In this document: positions 36,080-44,535 of the stretch, piece after piece
Position numbering within the stretch: position 1 is the first letter of the stretch
Layout of the letters: the number at the start of each line of letters is the position of its first letter
DNA from: Thraustochytrium sp. TN22
Taxonomy: Eukaryota > Sar > Bigyra > Thraustochytrida > Thraustochytriidae
Direction of reading: 5' to 3'
Assembly: GCA_013306675.1 (NCBI GenBank)
Contig: JABLUY010000259.1
Location: forward strand, 1-49,683
DNA length: 49,683 nucleotides
Made by a program: the position numbers and the translations under genes
Notes under the pieces: generated by a model
The model's database searches: none
What the model was told of the DNA's origin: nothing
Seen by the model: only the letters and a program-made list of their open reading frames with translations

Positions 36080-38563
36080 ATGAGGACGGTGGCATGGGCG
36101 GCGGCGACCGCGGCGCTGCTGGCGAGCTGCGCGCGGCCAACAGAGGCGACGGCCTCGTGCGACATTGACGTGTACGGCGTCTTCGACAACTCGGGGTCGA
36201 TGGACGACCAGGATGACACATGTCTGGAGTACCTGCAGGAGCTGTACGGCGACTCGAGCTACACGACACGCAAGGCGTGCTGGGTGCTCATCAACGAATA
36301 CATGAAGACGGCGTACGAGGCCGTGGAAACGGTCTGCGCGAGCGCGAACCAGGGCAAGCCGCGGCTGAGCATGGTCATCTTCCGGTGCCCGTCGACCGGC
36401 AAGGACCGCAAGATCCTGCTCGAGCCCAGCAACGACGCCGACCTGATTGAGACGGCCTGGGAGGAGCTGGCCAACCAGCAGATGAAGGGCTACTCGTGCG
36501 CGTACGGCGCGCTGGACCAGGTGCAGTCGTGGATCAACATCACAGACAACTCGACCAACGCGGACCTCGAGGTGCCGGCGTCGCAGGGCGATCCGGACGC
36601 GCCAGTGAAGCGGTACCCGTACATCTTCATCTTCTCGGACGGCCTGCTCGGGAGCGACGACGCGGCGCAGGCCGAGGCCGCCAAGCTGACCGCCGACCCG
36701 GACAATACCATCGTAGCGGCGAACGCCTTTCTCACCAACAAGATGCGCACCAAGCTCTCCAACTACGCGGAGAACAATCTCATCTTTGACGCGCGCGATA
36801 CGAGCTCCATCTCCTCGCTGCCGTTTCGCATCTCCACCTACACAACCTCGCTAAACTCGCTCAGCGTCTGCTCTGATGAACAGCTCGCCTGCGCCGAGGC
36901 GCGCCGCGCCACGCTCGAGGCCGAGCGCAACGCCTCCGCCTCGTGCGAGACGCTCAGCCAGCTCTACACGGCCCTCACCGCCTGCGCCGCCAGCGGCTGC
37001 TCCGGCATCGACCTCACCACCGAGAAGGACGAGTGCCTCGAGGACCTCGCCGCGCAGCAGGCGGGCTCTGATGACGACACCTGCGAGCCTGCCAAGGCGT
37101 GCCGCGACATCTCGCTGCACATCAACGCGCAAAACTACGGCGACGAGGACGGCGTCGGCGCCGGCTTCGACGAGTCATCCGCCACCCCGGGCTTTGCGGC
37201 GCGCGACGCCACGGCCGCCGACATTGGCCTCGGCTCCGGCGAGAACCTCACGGTCACATTCCAGGTCACCGGCCTGCCCGGCGGCCACAGCGCGCCCGTG
37301 CTCGCCAACAGCGGCAACATCATCATCGGCTCCGTCGCCTCGCGCGCTGGCGAGGCCGGCCGTCTCGTCAGCGTCGACCCGACTTCGGGGGACGTCGCCT
37401 GGGAGCTTGCGGCCGCCTCCGCCTCTGTCAGCTTCGATTCGCCCGCCGTCGTCGGCGCCTCCGGCTCCTCTGACGTGTACGCGGGCTCCTCCGACGGCTT
37501 CTTCTACCGCGTCAACGAGAACTCCGGCGAGGTCAAGCGCCGCTGGAACCTCGGCGCACGCATCCGCGCTGCGGCCGCCATCCCAGCAGACAGTGACTAC
37601 GTTGTCGTCGCCACGGACGCCACGTCTGGCGGCCAGCCGCCCATGCTACACAAGCTCAGCACCGCCGACGCTGACCAGGATCCGCCGCGCGCCTGGCGCC
37701 GCCCGGTCTGCGCCGGCTCGGACTTCAACTACTCCTCCGATGCCGTGCACAACTTCGTGCTTGGCGGTGTTGAGCTTACCTCGGACCAAGCCATCATCGT
37801 GCCTTGCCGCAGTGGCACCATCGAGCGCCTCAGCTACCTCCAGGGCACCTCGCAGAGCTCCCTGCAGGCCAGCGGCTATCTCACCGCCGCCCCGCGCTTT
37901 GACGCCGACAACAGCGTACTCTTCGTGCCCACCTACAATGACACCACCGCCAACGCCACACTCATGCGCATCGCCTACGGCGGCTCCGTCGACTGGGAGG
38001 TCGCGCTCCCAGGGCGCGTCGAGACCACGCCAGTGCTCGTCGACGAGGTTCTCTACGTCCTCGACCTCAACGGCACCGTCTCGCAGTTCAACGTGACCTC
38101 CGGTGAAGAGGTCGGCGCCTCCGTCTCCATCCTCTCTGACGCGCCGCGCTCCACCTTTGGCCTCGGCCCCGACGCCGACGGCAACGTCATCTTTGTCACC
38201 GGTTCCACGCTCGTCATTGCGCCCGCGGACGCCATTGGGGACGCCGTCCTCGTCACGCTATCCGGCAAGGTCACCAGTGATCCCCTTCTCACCAGCGACG
38301 GTCTCTACTTTTCCACGCCCGACATCCTACTCACCTGCCTTGCCGTCGACGATGGCCAGTTGACATCTTCGACGGAGGCGTCGTCGTCCTCTTCATCGGC
38401 ATCGACCGACGACGTGCGCCGTATTCTCGCGGACGGCAACGGCGATGCTAGCGACGATGGTGGCTGGCCCACGGGTGCGGTGGCTGCTGTGGTCATCCTC
38501 GGCATCATTTTTATCGTCCTCTCCATCGCGCTTGGCGTCCTTTACCGTCGCGACGCCAACTAA
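36080..38563 (+). CDS. Type I membrane protein with vWA domain and PQQ-like beta-propeller
   Basis: 827 residues; start in GAGGAGGATGAG context. Signal peptide (about 1-26, MRTVAWAAATAALLASCA). A von Willebrand factor A domain follows (about 28-260) with the metal site DxSxS at Asp36, Ser38, Ser40 (VFDNSGSMDD) and the late strand YPYIFIFSDGLLG. A Cys-rich linker (about 265-350) has an even set of Cys, likely disulfides. From about 395 to 755 there are quinoprotein-like propeller blades (GRLVSVDPTSGDVAWEL, SDGFFYRVNENSGEVKRRWN, LDLNGTVSQFNVTSGEEVG). An acidic Ser-rich stalk precedes one membrane helix (AVAAVVILGIIFIVLSIALG) and a short cytosolic tail YRRDAN. Surface adhesion or extracellular sensing is inferred. 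No gene close by suggests a pathway. Confidence 0.87.
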   Translation: MRTVAWAAATAALLASCARPTEATASCDIDVYGVFDNSGSMDDQDDTCLEYLQELYGDSSYTTRKACWVLINEYMKTAYEAVETVCASANQGKPRLSMVIFRCPSTGKDRKILLEPSNDADLIETAWEELANQQMKGYSCAYGALDQVQSWINITDNSTNADLEVPASQGDPDAPVKRYPYIFIFSDGLLGSDDAAQAEAAKLTADPDNTIVAANAFLTNKMRTKLSNYAENNLIFDARDTSSISSLPFRISTYTTSLNSLSVCSDEQLACAEARRATLEAERNASASCETLSQLYTALTACAASGCSGIDLTTEKDECLEDLAAQQAGSDDDTCEPAKACRDISLHINAQNYGDEDGVGAGFDESSATPGFAARDATAADIGLGSGENLTVTFQVTGLPGGHSAPVLANSGNIIIGSVASRAGEAGRLVSVDPTSGDVAWELAAASASVSFDSPAVVGASGSSDVYAGSSDGFFYRVNENSGEVKRRWNLGARIRAAAAIPADSDYVVVATDATSGGQPPMLHKLSTADADQDPPRAWRRPVCAGSDFNYSSDAVHNFVLGGVELTSDQAIIVPCRSGTIERLSYLQGTSQSSLQASGYLTAAPRFDADNSVLFVPTYNDTTANATLMRIAYGGSVDWEVALPGRVETTPVLVDEVLYVLDLNGTVSQFNVTSGEEVGASVSILSDAPRSTFGLGPDADGNVIFVTGSTLVIAPADAIGDAVLVTLSGKVTSDPLLTSDGLYFSTPDILLTCLAVDDGQLTSSTEASSSSSSASTDDVRRILADGNGDASDDGGWPTGAVAAVVILGIIFIVLSIALGVLYRRDAN

Positions 38564-39357
38564 GTTCTGGCTAGGCCTGACACAACCACGACCACCTCCT
38601 GCGCGTCGTTCGCTTTGCAGGTTCCCTCGTCACAGCTAAGTCGTCTGCCTTTTTCTTGGGCGCGCCGCGCGAGAGACAATGCGAACGATCAAATTCTTCC
38701 GGAGGTTGCGCGCGCCTTCCTCGCCTTGCAAGTAAGTAGTAAGATCATGATCATGAGAACCGAGTATTTGTTACTTACTTACGAGCGAGAGCACCGTCCA
38801 TCGTCCAGGCCCGACGCGCACTGGCATGTTTACGCGTCGCCGCATGACCGCCGACGCGCAGCGCGCGCTGAGCCCGCTCCCGCTCCGGCCCTCCACGGCG
38901 ACGAGGGCCCGTCGTGCGAGGAAGCAAACTTCGCACATGGCGTCCTACGCGCGCAGCGCGCTCGATTGGCACGATCTCGCAAGATGCAGCAGCGAAGATC
39001 GACGCCGTGCGCAAGGACCAGCGCCGCCACTTTTCCAGAGCTGGGCGGCGTGCTCTCAGCGGGCTGTAGTGGTACGGTGATCCGGGTCACCGCGGTCCCT
39101 CCCGCCATCCGGACCGCGCACGTCTCGCCAGACTGCTCCGAGTCATGACTGTAGTAGTAAGTAAAAAGTGAGAGCGCGGCCCGGATCGGCGTGATCATTT
39201 CCCAAGTCGCCGTACAGGCCAGGTTCCAGTGCATCAAACCTGGAATAGAGCCCACGGCGTGGACGGCAGGCAGGCACGCAGGCAGGGGCCGGGCGGGCTG
39301 CGAATTGGCGCAGCAGCACTGCAAGGTTTGCGTGCAGGTCGCAGCGGTCAGGGCGCG
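38564..39357. other. Region between vWA and ankyrin genes
   Basis: 794 bp. No credible gene; open frames here continue as antisense of the ankyrin repeats. CCGAGTC at 39138-39144. A GTAAGTAGTAAGATCATGATCATGAGAA-like AT-richer patch surrounds 38730-38780 and is the least GC-rich part of the spacer. Confidence 0.45.
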
Positions 39358-40602
39358 ATGCCAAACGTGCTCAAGCTCATCAAGAGCGAGCTCAGCGCGC
39401 GCGCCGCCAAGCTCGACATGTGGAAGAAGCTCATGGCGGCCTGCAGTAATGGGCTCACCGAGAGGGTCGAAGAGCTCATCGGGCTTGGCGCTCAGCTTGA
39501 CATGCCGAACAGCAAGGGCAGGACCGCGCTCATGGTTGCCTGCTGCAACCAGTGGCCGGAGACGGCCGCGATCCTCATCGAGGGCGGCGCCAAGCTGGAC
39601 CTGCAGGACAAGAACGGCTTGACCGCGCTCATGCATGCCTGCTACTATGCGCAGTCAGAGACGGCCAAGATGCTCGTCGATCGAGGCGCCAAGGTCGACC
39701 TCAAGGACCGACTCGGCTGGACCGCCCTCATGCGAGTCTGCCTCAATGGCCAATGGGAGATGGCCAAGATGCTCATCGAGGGCGGCGCCAAGCTCGACTT
39801 GCAGGACAGAACGGGGAAAACCGTGCTCATGCTGGCTTGCGAGAAGGGCCAGCCCGGGACGGCAAAGATGCTCATCGAGCGCGGCGCCAATCTCGACCTG
39901 CAGAACGGGAGCGGCGAGACCGCGCTCATGCTCGCCTGCTGCCACGAAGAGCCGGAGTCGGCAAGGCTGCTCATCGAGCGGGGCGCCCAGCTTGATCTGC
40001 AGGACAAGGAAGGCTGGACCGCGCTCATGTGGGCCTGCTGGCGAGGCCTCTGGGACACGGCCAAGAGGCTCATCAAGCACGGCGCCAAGCTCGACCTAGA
40101 GCACAAGAACGGCTACACCGCCCTCGTTTACGCGTGCATGAACAAGCCGCAGGACAACTCCAAGGGCTTCTTGGACTGCGTCAAGCTGTGCTGGGCGCCA
40201 AGCGCAAACCCGGAGTTCGCTGCCAAGGACTCGCAGACCAAGACCGCGCTTAGCTTCGCGCGCCTGCATAGGTGCGTCGGCGTAATGGCCTTCTTGCAGT
40301 TCGTGACCTCTTCGCCGTTGGCAGCGGCGCTCCTGCATGAGCTGCAGCTGCCAAGGCCCCTGGTGCTTCGTTTTTATGAGGCAGGTCTGACTTCGGCGGA
40401 AGACTGCCTGGCACTCCGCGACGAGGACCTGCGCAATCTCGGAGCAGACGCGCCTCGGACGCGCCGTATCATCCTGAGCCATTTCAGTGCGCGAGTCATG
40501 GTCGCGTCTGTTGTGAACCACGTGCACGAGCCTGCTCCGATCGCTTCTGTCGTCAAGTTCCCAGACACGCCCGTGCCGAGCGCCCCTTATGCGCACTTTT
40601 GA
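39358..40602 (+). CDS. Ankyrin-repeat protein with C-terminal SAM-like domain
   Basis: 414 residues from ATG 39358; the frame is open to 39229 but the extension is repeat-derived. Seven ankyrin repeats of 33 residues run from about 30 to 260 (GAKLDLQDKNGLTALMHAC, GAKVDLKDRLGWTALMRVC, GANLDLQNGSGETALMLAC), followed by one or two degenerate ones. The repeats are also strongly alike at DNA level, so they spread recently. At about 330-380 a short helical domain (FYEAGLTSAEDCLALRDEDL then LGADAPRTRRIILSHF) resembles a SAM domain. Soluble; a protein-binding adaptor by family. It is not related to the ankyrin part of the methyltransferase at the left edge beyond the shared fold. Confidence 0.88.
   Translation: MPNVLKLIKSELSARAAKLDMWKKLMAACSNGLTERVEELIGLGAQLDMPNSKGRTALMVACCNQWPETAAILIEGGAKLDLQDKNGLTALMHACYYAQSETAKMLVDRGAKVDLKDRLGWTALMRVCLNGQWEMAKMLIEGGAKLDLQDRTGKTVLMLACEKGQPGTAKMLIERGANLDLQNGSGETALMLACCHEEPESARLLIERGAQLDLQDKEGWTALMWACWRGLWDTAKRLIKHGAKLDLEHKNGYTALVYACMNKPQDNSKGFLDCVKLCWAPSANPEFAAKDSQTKTALSFARLHRCVGVMAFLQFVTSSPLAAALLHELQLPRPLVLRFYEAGLTSAEDCLALRDEDLRNLGADAPRTRRIILSHFSARVMVASVVNHVHEPAPIASVVKFPDTPVPSAPYAHF
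39490..40110 (+). repeat. 99-bp tandem repeats in the ankyrin gene
   Basis: About six copies of a 99-bp unit recognisable by recurring GGCGCCAAGCTCGACCTGCA-like and ACCGCGCTCATG strings in phase. They encode one ankyrin repeat each. Confidence 0.75.
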
Positions 40603-40637
40603 ACCTTACCCGACACCCCCCTCACCGTGGGATACCG

Positions 40638-40665
40638 TGATCCCACTGCCATGATCCCACTGCCA
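40638..40665. repeat. Perfect 14-bp tandem duplication
   Basis: TGATCCCACTGCCA occurs twice head to tail, 36 bp downstream of the ankyrin gene stop codon. ATGATCCCAC recurs near 40747. Confidence 0.85.
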
Positions 40666-41211
40666 GTGACCTGACCGAGAATAGACATTTGAGAAAGCGT
40701 GGAAGCCTGCGCACCGGTGTGGAAAGGTTGTCTTTCCTTGCGCGGCATGATCCCACGAAAGGTGCGCGGACGCAAGGCGCCGCTTGCTCGCAGTCTTTTC
40801 GCCCATGTCCACGTCGGCGGCTTTTGCCCAAGTCTTTCCCAGGCATCGCGCTCAGTTTTTCTCATGCCGTCCGAGTCGATGGCGCGCTAAGGCTGGCGAA
40901 GACAGGCGTTGTGAATGACTCATCGCCATGCCGCTTGGCTGGACATGACCGAAACCATGGCATCGCTCGCTTTGCAAGCCTCGCTTGCGTGCTGCGCGAG
41001 ATCGAATCGCCGTCGGAGGTTGCGCGCGCGTCATGCTCGCTTTTGCACGTTCTTTCAAAGATAGATTTTGCCTGGTATCCTACTTACATAGTGCAAGCCT
41101 TGCTGACCGACGTAGCCCACGCTGACGCCTCCTATCCCCCAACATGAACGCGCCGGGCGCCTTGGAAGAGGCCAGCGGCAGACAGCCTTGGCCCGAGCTC
41201 GGACGGCGAAG

Positions 41212-41538
41212 TCAAATCTCCACGCCGATCAAGCTGAACGTCTCCTTGGCCGTCCGAACAGTTTCCCACGCCGCATTGGACCCGGAGGGCTCCGTCGCCA
41301 GATTTCCCACTTCACTCGCGCTCGCAACCACCACCGCCGGCACGATCGCGCCTACCGCGCCTGCAACTTGGGTCTCCTCGTCCCCCGGAAGCAGCTTGCG
41401 AACCAGCGCCACGGCAACCATCGGCGACTCACGCGCCGCTTCCCATGCCCTGTTCTCGTGCCGGCCAACATCTTGAGATGGAAGCAACTGCGGGTCTTCG
41501 GCCCTCATGCGGTTTCCAAGACCATCTGCAGGTTGCAT
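41212..41538 (-). CDS. Possible small hypothetical protein
   Basis: 108 residues from an ATG in GGATATG context. The composition looks like a real protein (SPMVAVALVRKLLPGDEETQ, then VPAVVVASASEVGNLA), with moderately GC-rich third positions. It could be the 3' exon or remnant of a longer minus-strand gene. No domain recognised and no neighbour supports it. Confidence 0.28.
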   Translation of the reverse strand: MQPADGLGNRMRAEDPQLLPSQDVGRHENRAWEAARESPMVAVALVRKLLPGDEETQVAGAVGAIVPAVVVASASEVGNLATEPSGSNAAWETVRTAKETFSLIGVEI

Positions 41539-42729
41539 ATCCTCCTTCCACTCCTAACGTTGAAGGGACTACGAGCTGAGGTAACGTGGCACACCTGTTG
41601 ACCTGGATGCTGCCACACTTTGCGGTCTTGGCTGCTCGACGGCCGGACGCGCAAGATCCTGAGCTCCCGGCCCGGACAGTTCGGTTCTGCCAGGACGCCT
41701 GGCCCTGATCAGCCTGAGACGGTCCGTCAGTCCTGGCGCTTGCGGGTCGCGGCCCGGGAGAACATGTATCACCCAAGACAACAACCCGTTCTCCTCGCCC
41801 TCGGACCAAACTATGTGGCATGTGCTGCCCAAGCTCGCAGCAGCACATCTGACAATGACGCTGAGAAGCTGACTGCCAGTGTGAGAAGCTGGAAAAGCGC
41901 TGGCGCCTGCGGCTGTCCTTGTGAAGGCTTCTGGGGTCGAGCCCGCCGACATCGGAGGATCCTGCACAGGCACACCGGATTCGCCGCCGCACTCAGTGAT
42001 TCGCCGACGGTTAGGTTCGGATCACTGCACTGCACTGCGGCGCAGCCACTGTAGCAAAGCGCAAACCGTCGCGGTTGGATCTTTGCAAGGCTTGCAAGCC
42101 AAGGTCGAGGCAGCGCGCGCGCGCGGCGGCGCGAGGCTGCGCGGCGTGGCGCGCGAGGCGGCGAGCATGGGCATACTCGCACCGCTCAAACGAGCTACGG
42201 GCAGGACATCAGGCGAGCGTAGCAATGCCAGGCTTGCAAAGCAACAACTCAGCAGCAGCGGCAGCTGCAACCCGCCGCGGGCTGGCTTGCGCGCCGTGGG
42301 CTGATCCCGGGGCAAGCCGGCCGACCTTGCGCTGCTGCACCTCTCGCGCTCTCGCGCTAGACGCCAGACAGGCCTGACGCCAGGCCTGCAAGCGTCGCTC
42401 GAGGGAAGGGGGGGGGTCTCAAGAAGTGGACAAGAGGAGCGAAGTCTGCGCTTGCCGCGCACTGTCATCGTGGACTGGACAAGGCGCTGCTGGCCACCAA
42501 TGAACGCCATGATGCAGCCCCAGCGCGGCCCAAAAGTGTATGAACATTACTTCTTCTACGTTTTCTCTCAACATTGGGCAGAAAGGGCAGAGAGACTCCA
42601 CAGGCGCTGCAGCGCTGGGAAATGGCTCGTCCATTGGGTGACGGCCAAGGCAAGCCAGCACGTATGCACAGGTGCGCACCTGGCGCAGAGGGCCGGGGCT
42701 CGATTTTTCGCAAGGTGGTCTCACCATCA

Positions 42730-43110
42730 TTAGCCGAGCTCAACGCGCACGAAGGTCGCTTCCGTGGTGACCGCGTCGCCATTCTGACTGACCGCGGGAG
42801 TGGAGGTCGTCACCACGTAGTCCTCCATGTGCGTGACCCGCGCGCCGCCGCCGCCGCCGCCGTCGTCGTCGTCGTCGTTCTCCTCGCCGCCGCTCACGAC
42901 GCCATCGCTCGTGTCACTCACGCCGCTGCCGACGCTGGCGGCCTCGCCGCCGGTCGCCGGCGCCACGCCGAACAGCTGCAGCATGTCATCGTCGCTCAGG
43001 CCCCAATATTTCTGCAAGTCCAGCACATCCTCCGCGGCCTCGCTGGGCGCCGGCGTCGAGCGCGCCTCGCCCTCTGACGGCGGACCCGCCTCATGCTTGC
43101 GCTTGGGCAT
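42730..43110 (-). CDS. Small acidic hypothetical protein
   Basis: 126 residues from ATG 43110 (GCGGCATGCC); the frame continues to 43152 through a CCGCT repeat, so this inner start is preferred. It starts MPKRKHEAG, a likely nuclear signal, followed by a short helix (AAEDVLDLQKYWGLSDDDML) and an acidic Asp/Gly low-complexity tract, ending in a conserved-looking beta-like tail (VTHMEDYVVTTSTPAVS). No family recognised. It lies downstream of, and on the same strand as, the next hypothetical gene. Confidence 0.6.
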   Translation of the reverse strand: MPKRKHEAGPPSEGEARSTPAPSEAAEDVLDLQKYWGLSDDDMLQLFGVAPATGGEAASVGSGVSDTSDGVVSGGEENDDDDDGGGGGGARVTHMEDYVVTTSTPAVSQNGDAVTTEATFVRVELG

Positions 43111-43168
43111 GCCGCTCCGCTCCGCTCCGCGCCGCGCCGCGCCGCACCACACCGCGCCGCGCCGCGCC
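43108..43168. repeat. CCGCT/CGCGC pentamer array
   Basis: Three CCGCT units followed by CGCGC and related pentamers, immediately upstream of the acidic-protein start codon. The same kind of pentamer array flanks genes at 11190-11232 and 21611-21658. Confidence 0.8.
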
Positions 43169-43519
43169 GCCTGCTGCCCGCCTCCCGCGCCGGCGCTGCT
43201 GCCCGCCGCGCGCGAGCTAGGCTCCTGCCGATTCTCGCGGCGCTCGGGCTTTGGCGGAAACGCAGGAGACTAACCATGGGATCTGGACCTGGGACTCGGC
43301 GCGCGCGAAATAAACGCGCGAACCTCAGGCTTGTCCCCGCGCGTCTGCGCTTCATTTCTTGAGGACCTTGCGGGGCGCCGCGGTGGCCTCGAGCAAGCTT
43401 GCCAGGCCAAATCGATGGCCTCCCCGGCCGGTCAGTCAGATGCTCCCAGAGGGGGTTGGGGCTTATCCTAACTGTAAGGCGAGGAGAGTCACGACGTTGT
43501 TCTCCCGAACGGCAAAGGC
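43169..43519. other. Spacer between two minus-strand hypothetical genes
   Basis: About 350 bp; the promoter of the acidic protein gene is expected here. No gene, tRNA or recognisable motif seen. Confidence 0.45.
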
Positions 43520-44305
43520 CTACTTGCGCGCCGATCGCGGGCGCTGCACGGATATAGGCTGCTTGGTAGCGCTTGGGTCGCCGCCGGGCCTGCTGGGCCG
43601 CGCCGTGGACGGCCGGCTGGACGCGGTTCGGAGGCCCTTGGTTGAAGTAGAGGTGGGCATGGTCGTCTCTGCGGACCTTGAGAGACTCTTCCTGCGCTCG
43701 TCATTGGCCTGAGCGCTGGCGGCATCCGCGCCTACAATACGTCGTGCCCGCATCACATTCGCGAGATCCCGCACGGGCTTCGATCGCTCCGGCAGCTGCC
43801 ATTGCGTGTTGCCGCGCTCTGGCTTTGGAGATCGCTTGACCGCCATCCTGGGCACGAAGCCCGGCAAGGCCGTCAACACACTCTCGAGCTCCACATCGCG
43901 AGCCTCGGCCAGCGCCCGCGGGTCAAGACAAAGGCCCGCAGCACCGCCAGCGGCAAAGGTTTCGCGCGGTCTCGGATTCTCCTTGCCCAGCCGTCGCCGG
44001 TGGTCGCGCGTCTGCTTCTGCGCTCGCTCCTGCTGGCGCTGGCGCCGCCGCTGACGCCGCCTCAACTCAGCACCGGCCTCGGGCACGTCCACCTCCTCGT
44101 CAATGCGCACGATGCACTCGACGCCGGTCTGGGAGGCGGCCAGGCAGATCTGGTCCTTGGCGGCGCGCACGGCCGCCGCGAGCCTGTCGAGCGCGGCCTC
44201 GGACTCGTCCGAGCCCACCAGCGCGAGGTGGTCGCGCAGCAGGCATGCCAGCTCGCCACGCACGCGGTCCTCCGCCGCGCGGCGCTCCGCTGCGGCCGCG
44301 CTCAT
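43520..44305 (-). CDS. Basic hypothetical protein, possibly chromatin- or microtubule-associated
   Basis: 261 residues; start in CCCAGAATGAG context. The N-terminal 70 residues are a predicted helical domain (RVRGELACLLRDHLALVGSD, AALDRLAAAVRAAKDQICLA). A strongly basic coiled stretch follows (LRRRQRRRQRQQERAQKQ), then a region with ALPGFVPRMAVKRSPKP, and a Ser/Thr/Arg-rich tail with many possible phosphosites. The pattern of an N-terminal helical domain plus basic disordered tail suggests a nuclear or cytoskeletal DNA/RNA or microtubule binder; that is inference. No family recognised. It diverges from the FPG gene over 230 bp. Confidence 0.65.
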   Translation of the reverse strand: MSAAAAERRAAEDRVRGELACLLRDHLALVGSDESEAALDRLAAAVRAAKDQICLAASQTGVECIVRIDEEVDVPEAGAELRRRQRRRQRQQERAQKQTRDHRRRLGKENPRPRETFAAGGAAGLCLDPRALAEARDVELESVLTALPGFVPRMAVKRSPKPERGNTQWQLPERSKPVRDLANVMRARRIVGADAASAQANDERRKSLSRSAETTMPTSTSTKGLRTASSRPSTARPSRPGGDPSATKQPISVQRPRSARK

Positions 44306-44535
44306 TCTGGGACTGCCTCTGCCCGCCCGCCCGCATTTTCTCTCTCGCGATTTTCGCGCATCGGATCATCAGAATTCCCGCGTTCTCGCGCACCAGTGCG
44401 TGCAACTTGACAGTGATCAGGTGGTGAATGACAGACTCGGACTCGGATCAAAGAAGGACGTCATCAAGCTGAAGCCCATGCACGGGCAGCAAAGCTCTTG
44501 AAGCGCGGCGCTCTGACGGTGAGGCTGGCTTGGCG
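44306..44535. promoter_or_regulatory. Bidirectional promoter, basic hypothetical protein / FPG
   Basis: 230 bp between divergent start codons. It holds TGACAGTGA at 44408-44416 and two overlapping GACTCGG at 44434-44446, the only spacer where both dispersed motifs lie within 40 bp. Confidence 0.55.
44408..44416 (+). promoter_or_regulatory. Dispersed motif TGACAGTGA upstream of FPG
   Basis: Copy in the bidirectional promoter, 120 bp before the FPG start codon and next to two GACTCGG motifs. Confidence 0.4.

Larger units (their letters stand above)
40603..42729. other. 2.1 kb without a convincing gene
   Basis: Lower GC than the flanks, particularly 41030-41150. Contains a perfect 14-bp tandem pair TGATCCCACTGCCA at 40638-40651 and 40652-40665, with a third partial copy near 40748; CCGAGTC at 40871-40877; and the 16-bp GTTGGATCTTTGCAAG at 42074-42089, identical to 21726-21741. 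One weak minus-strand frame is listed separately. The stretch could be decayed coding or mobile DNA, but no recognisable element remains. Confidence 0.5.
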
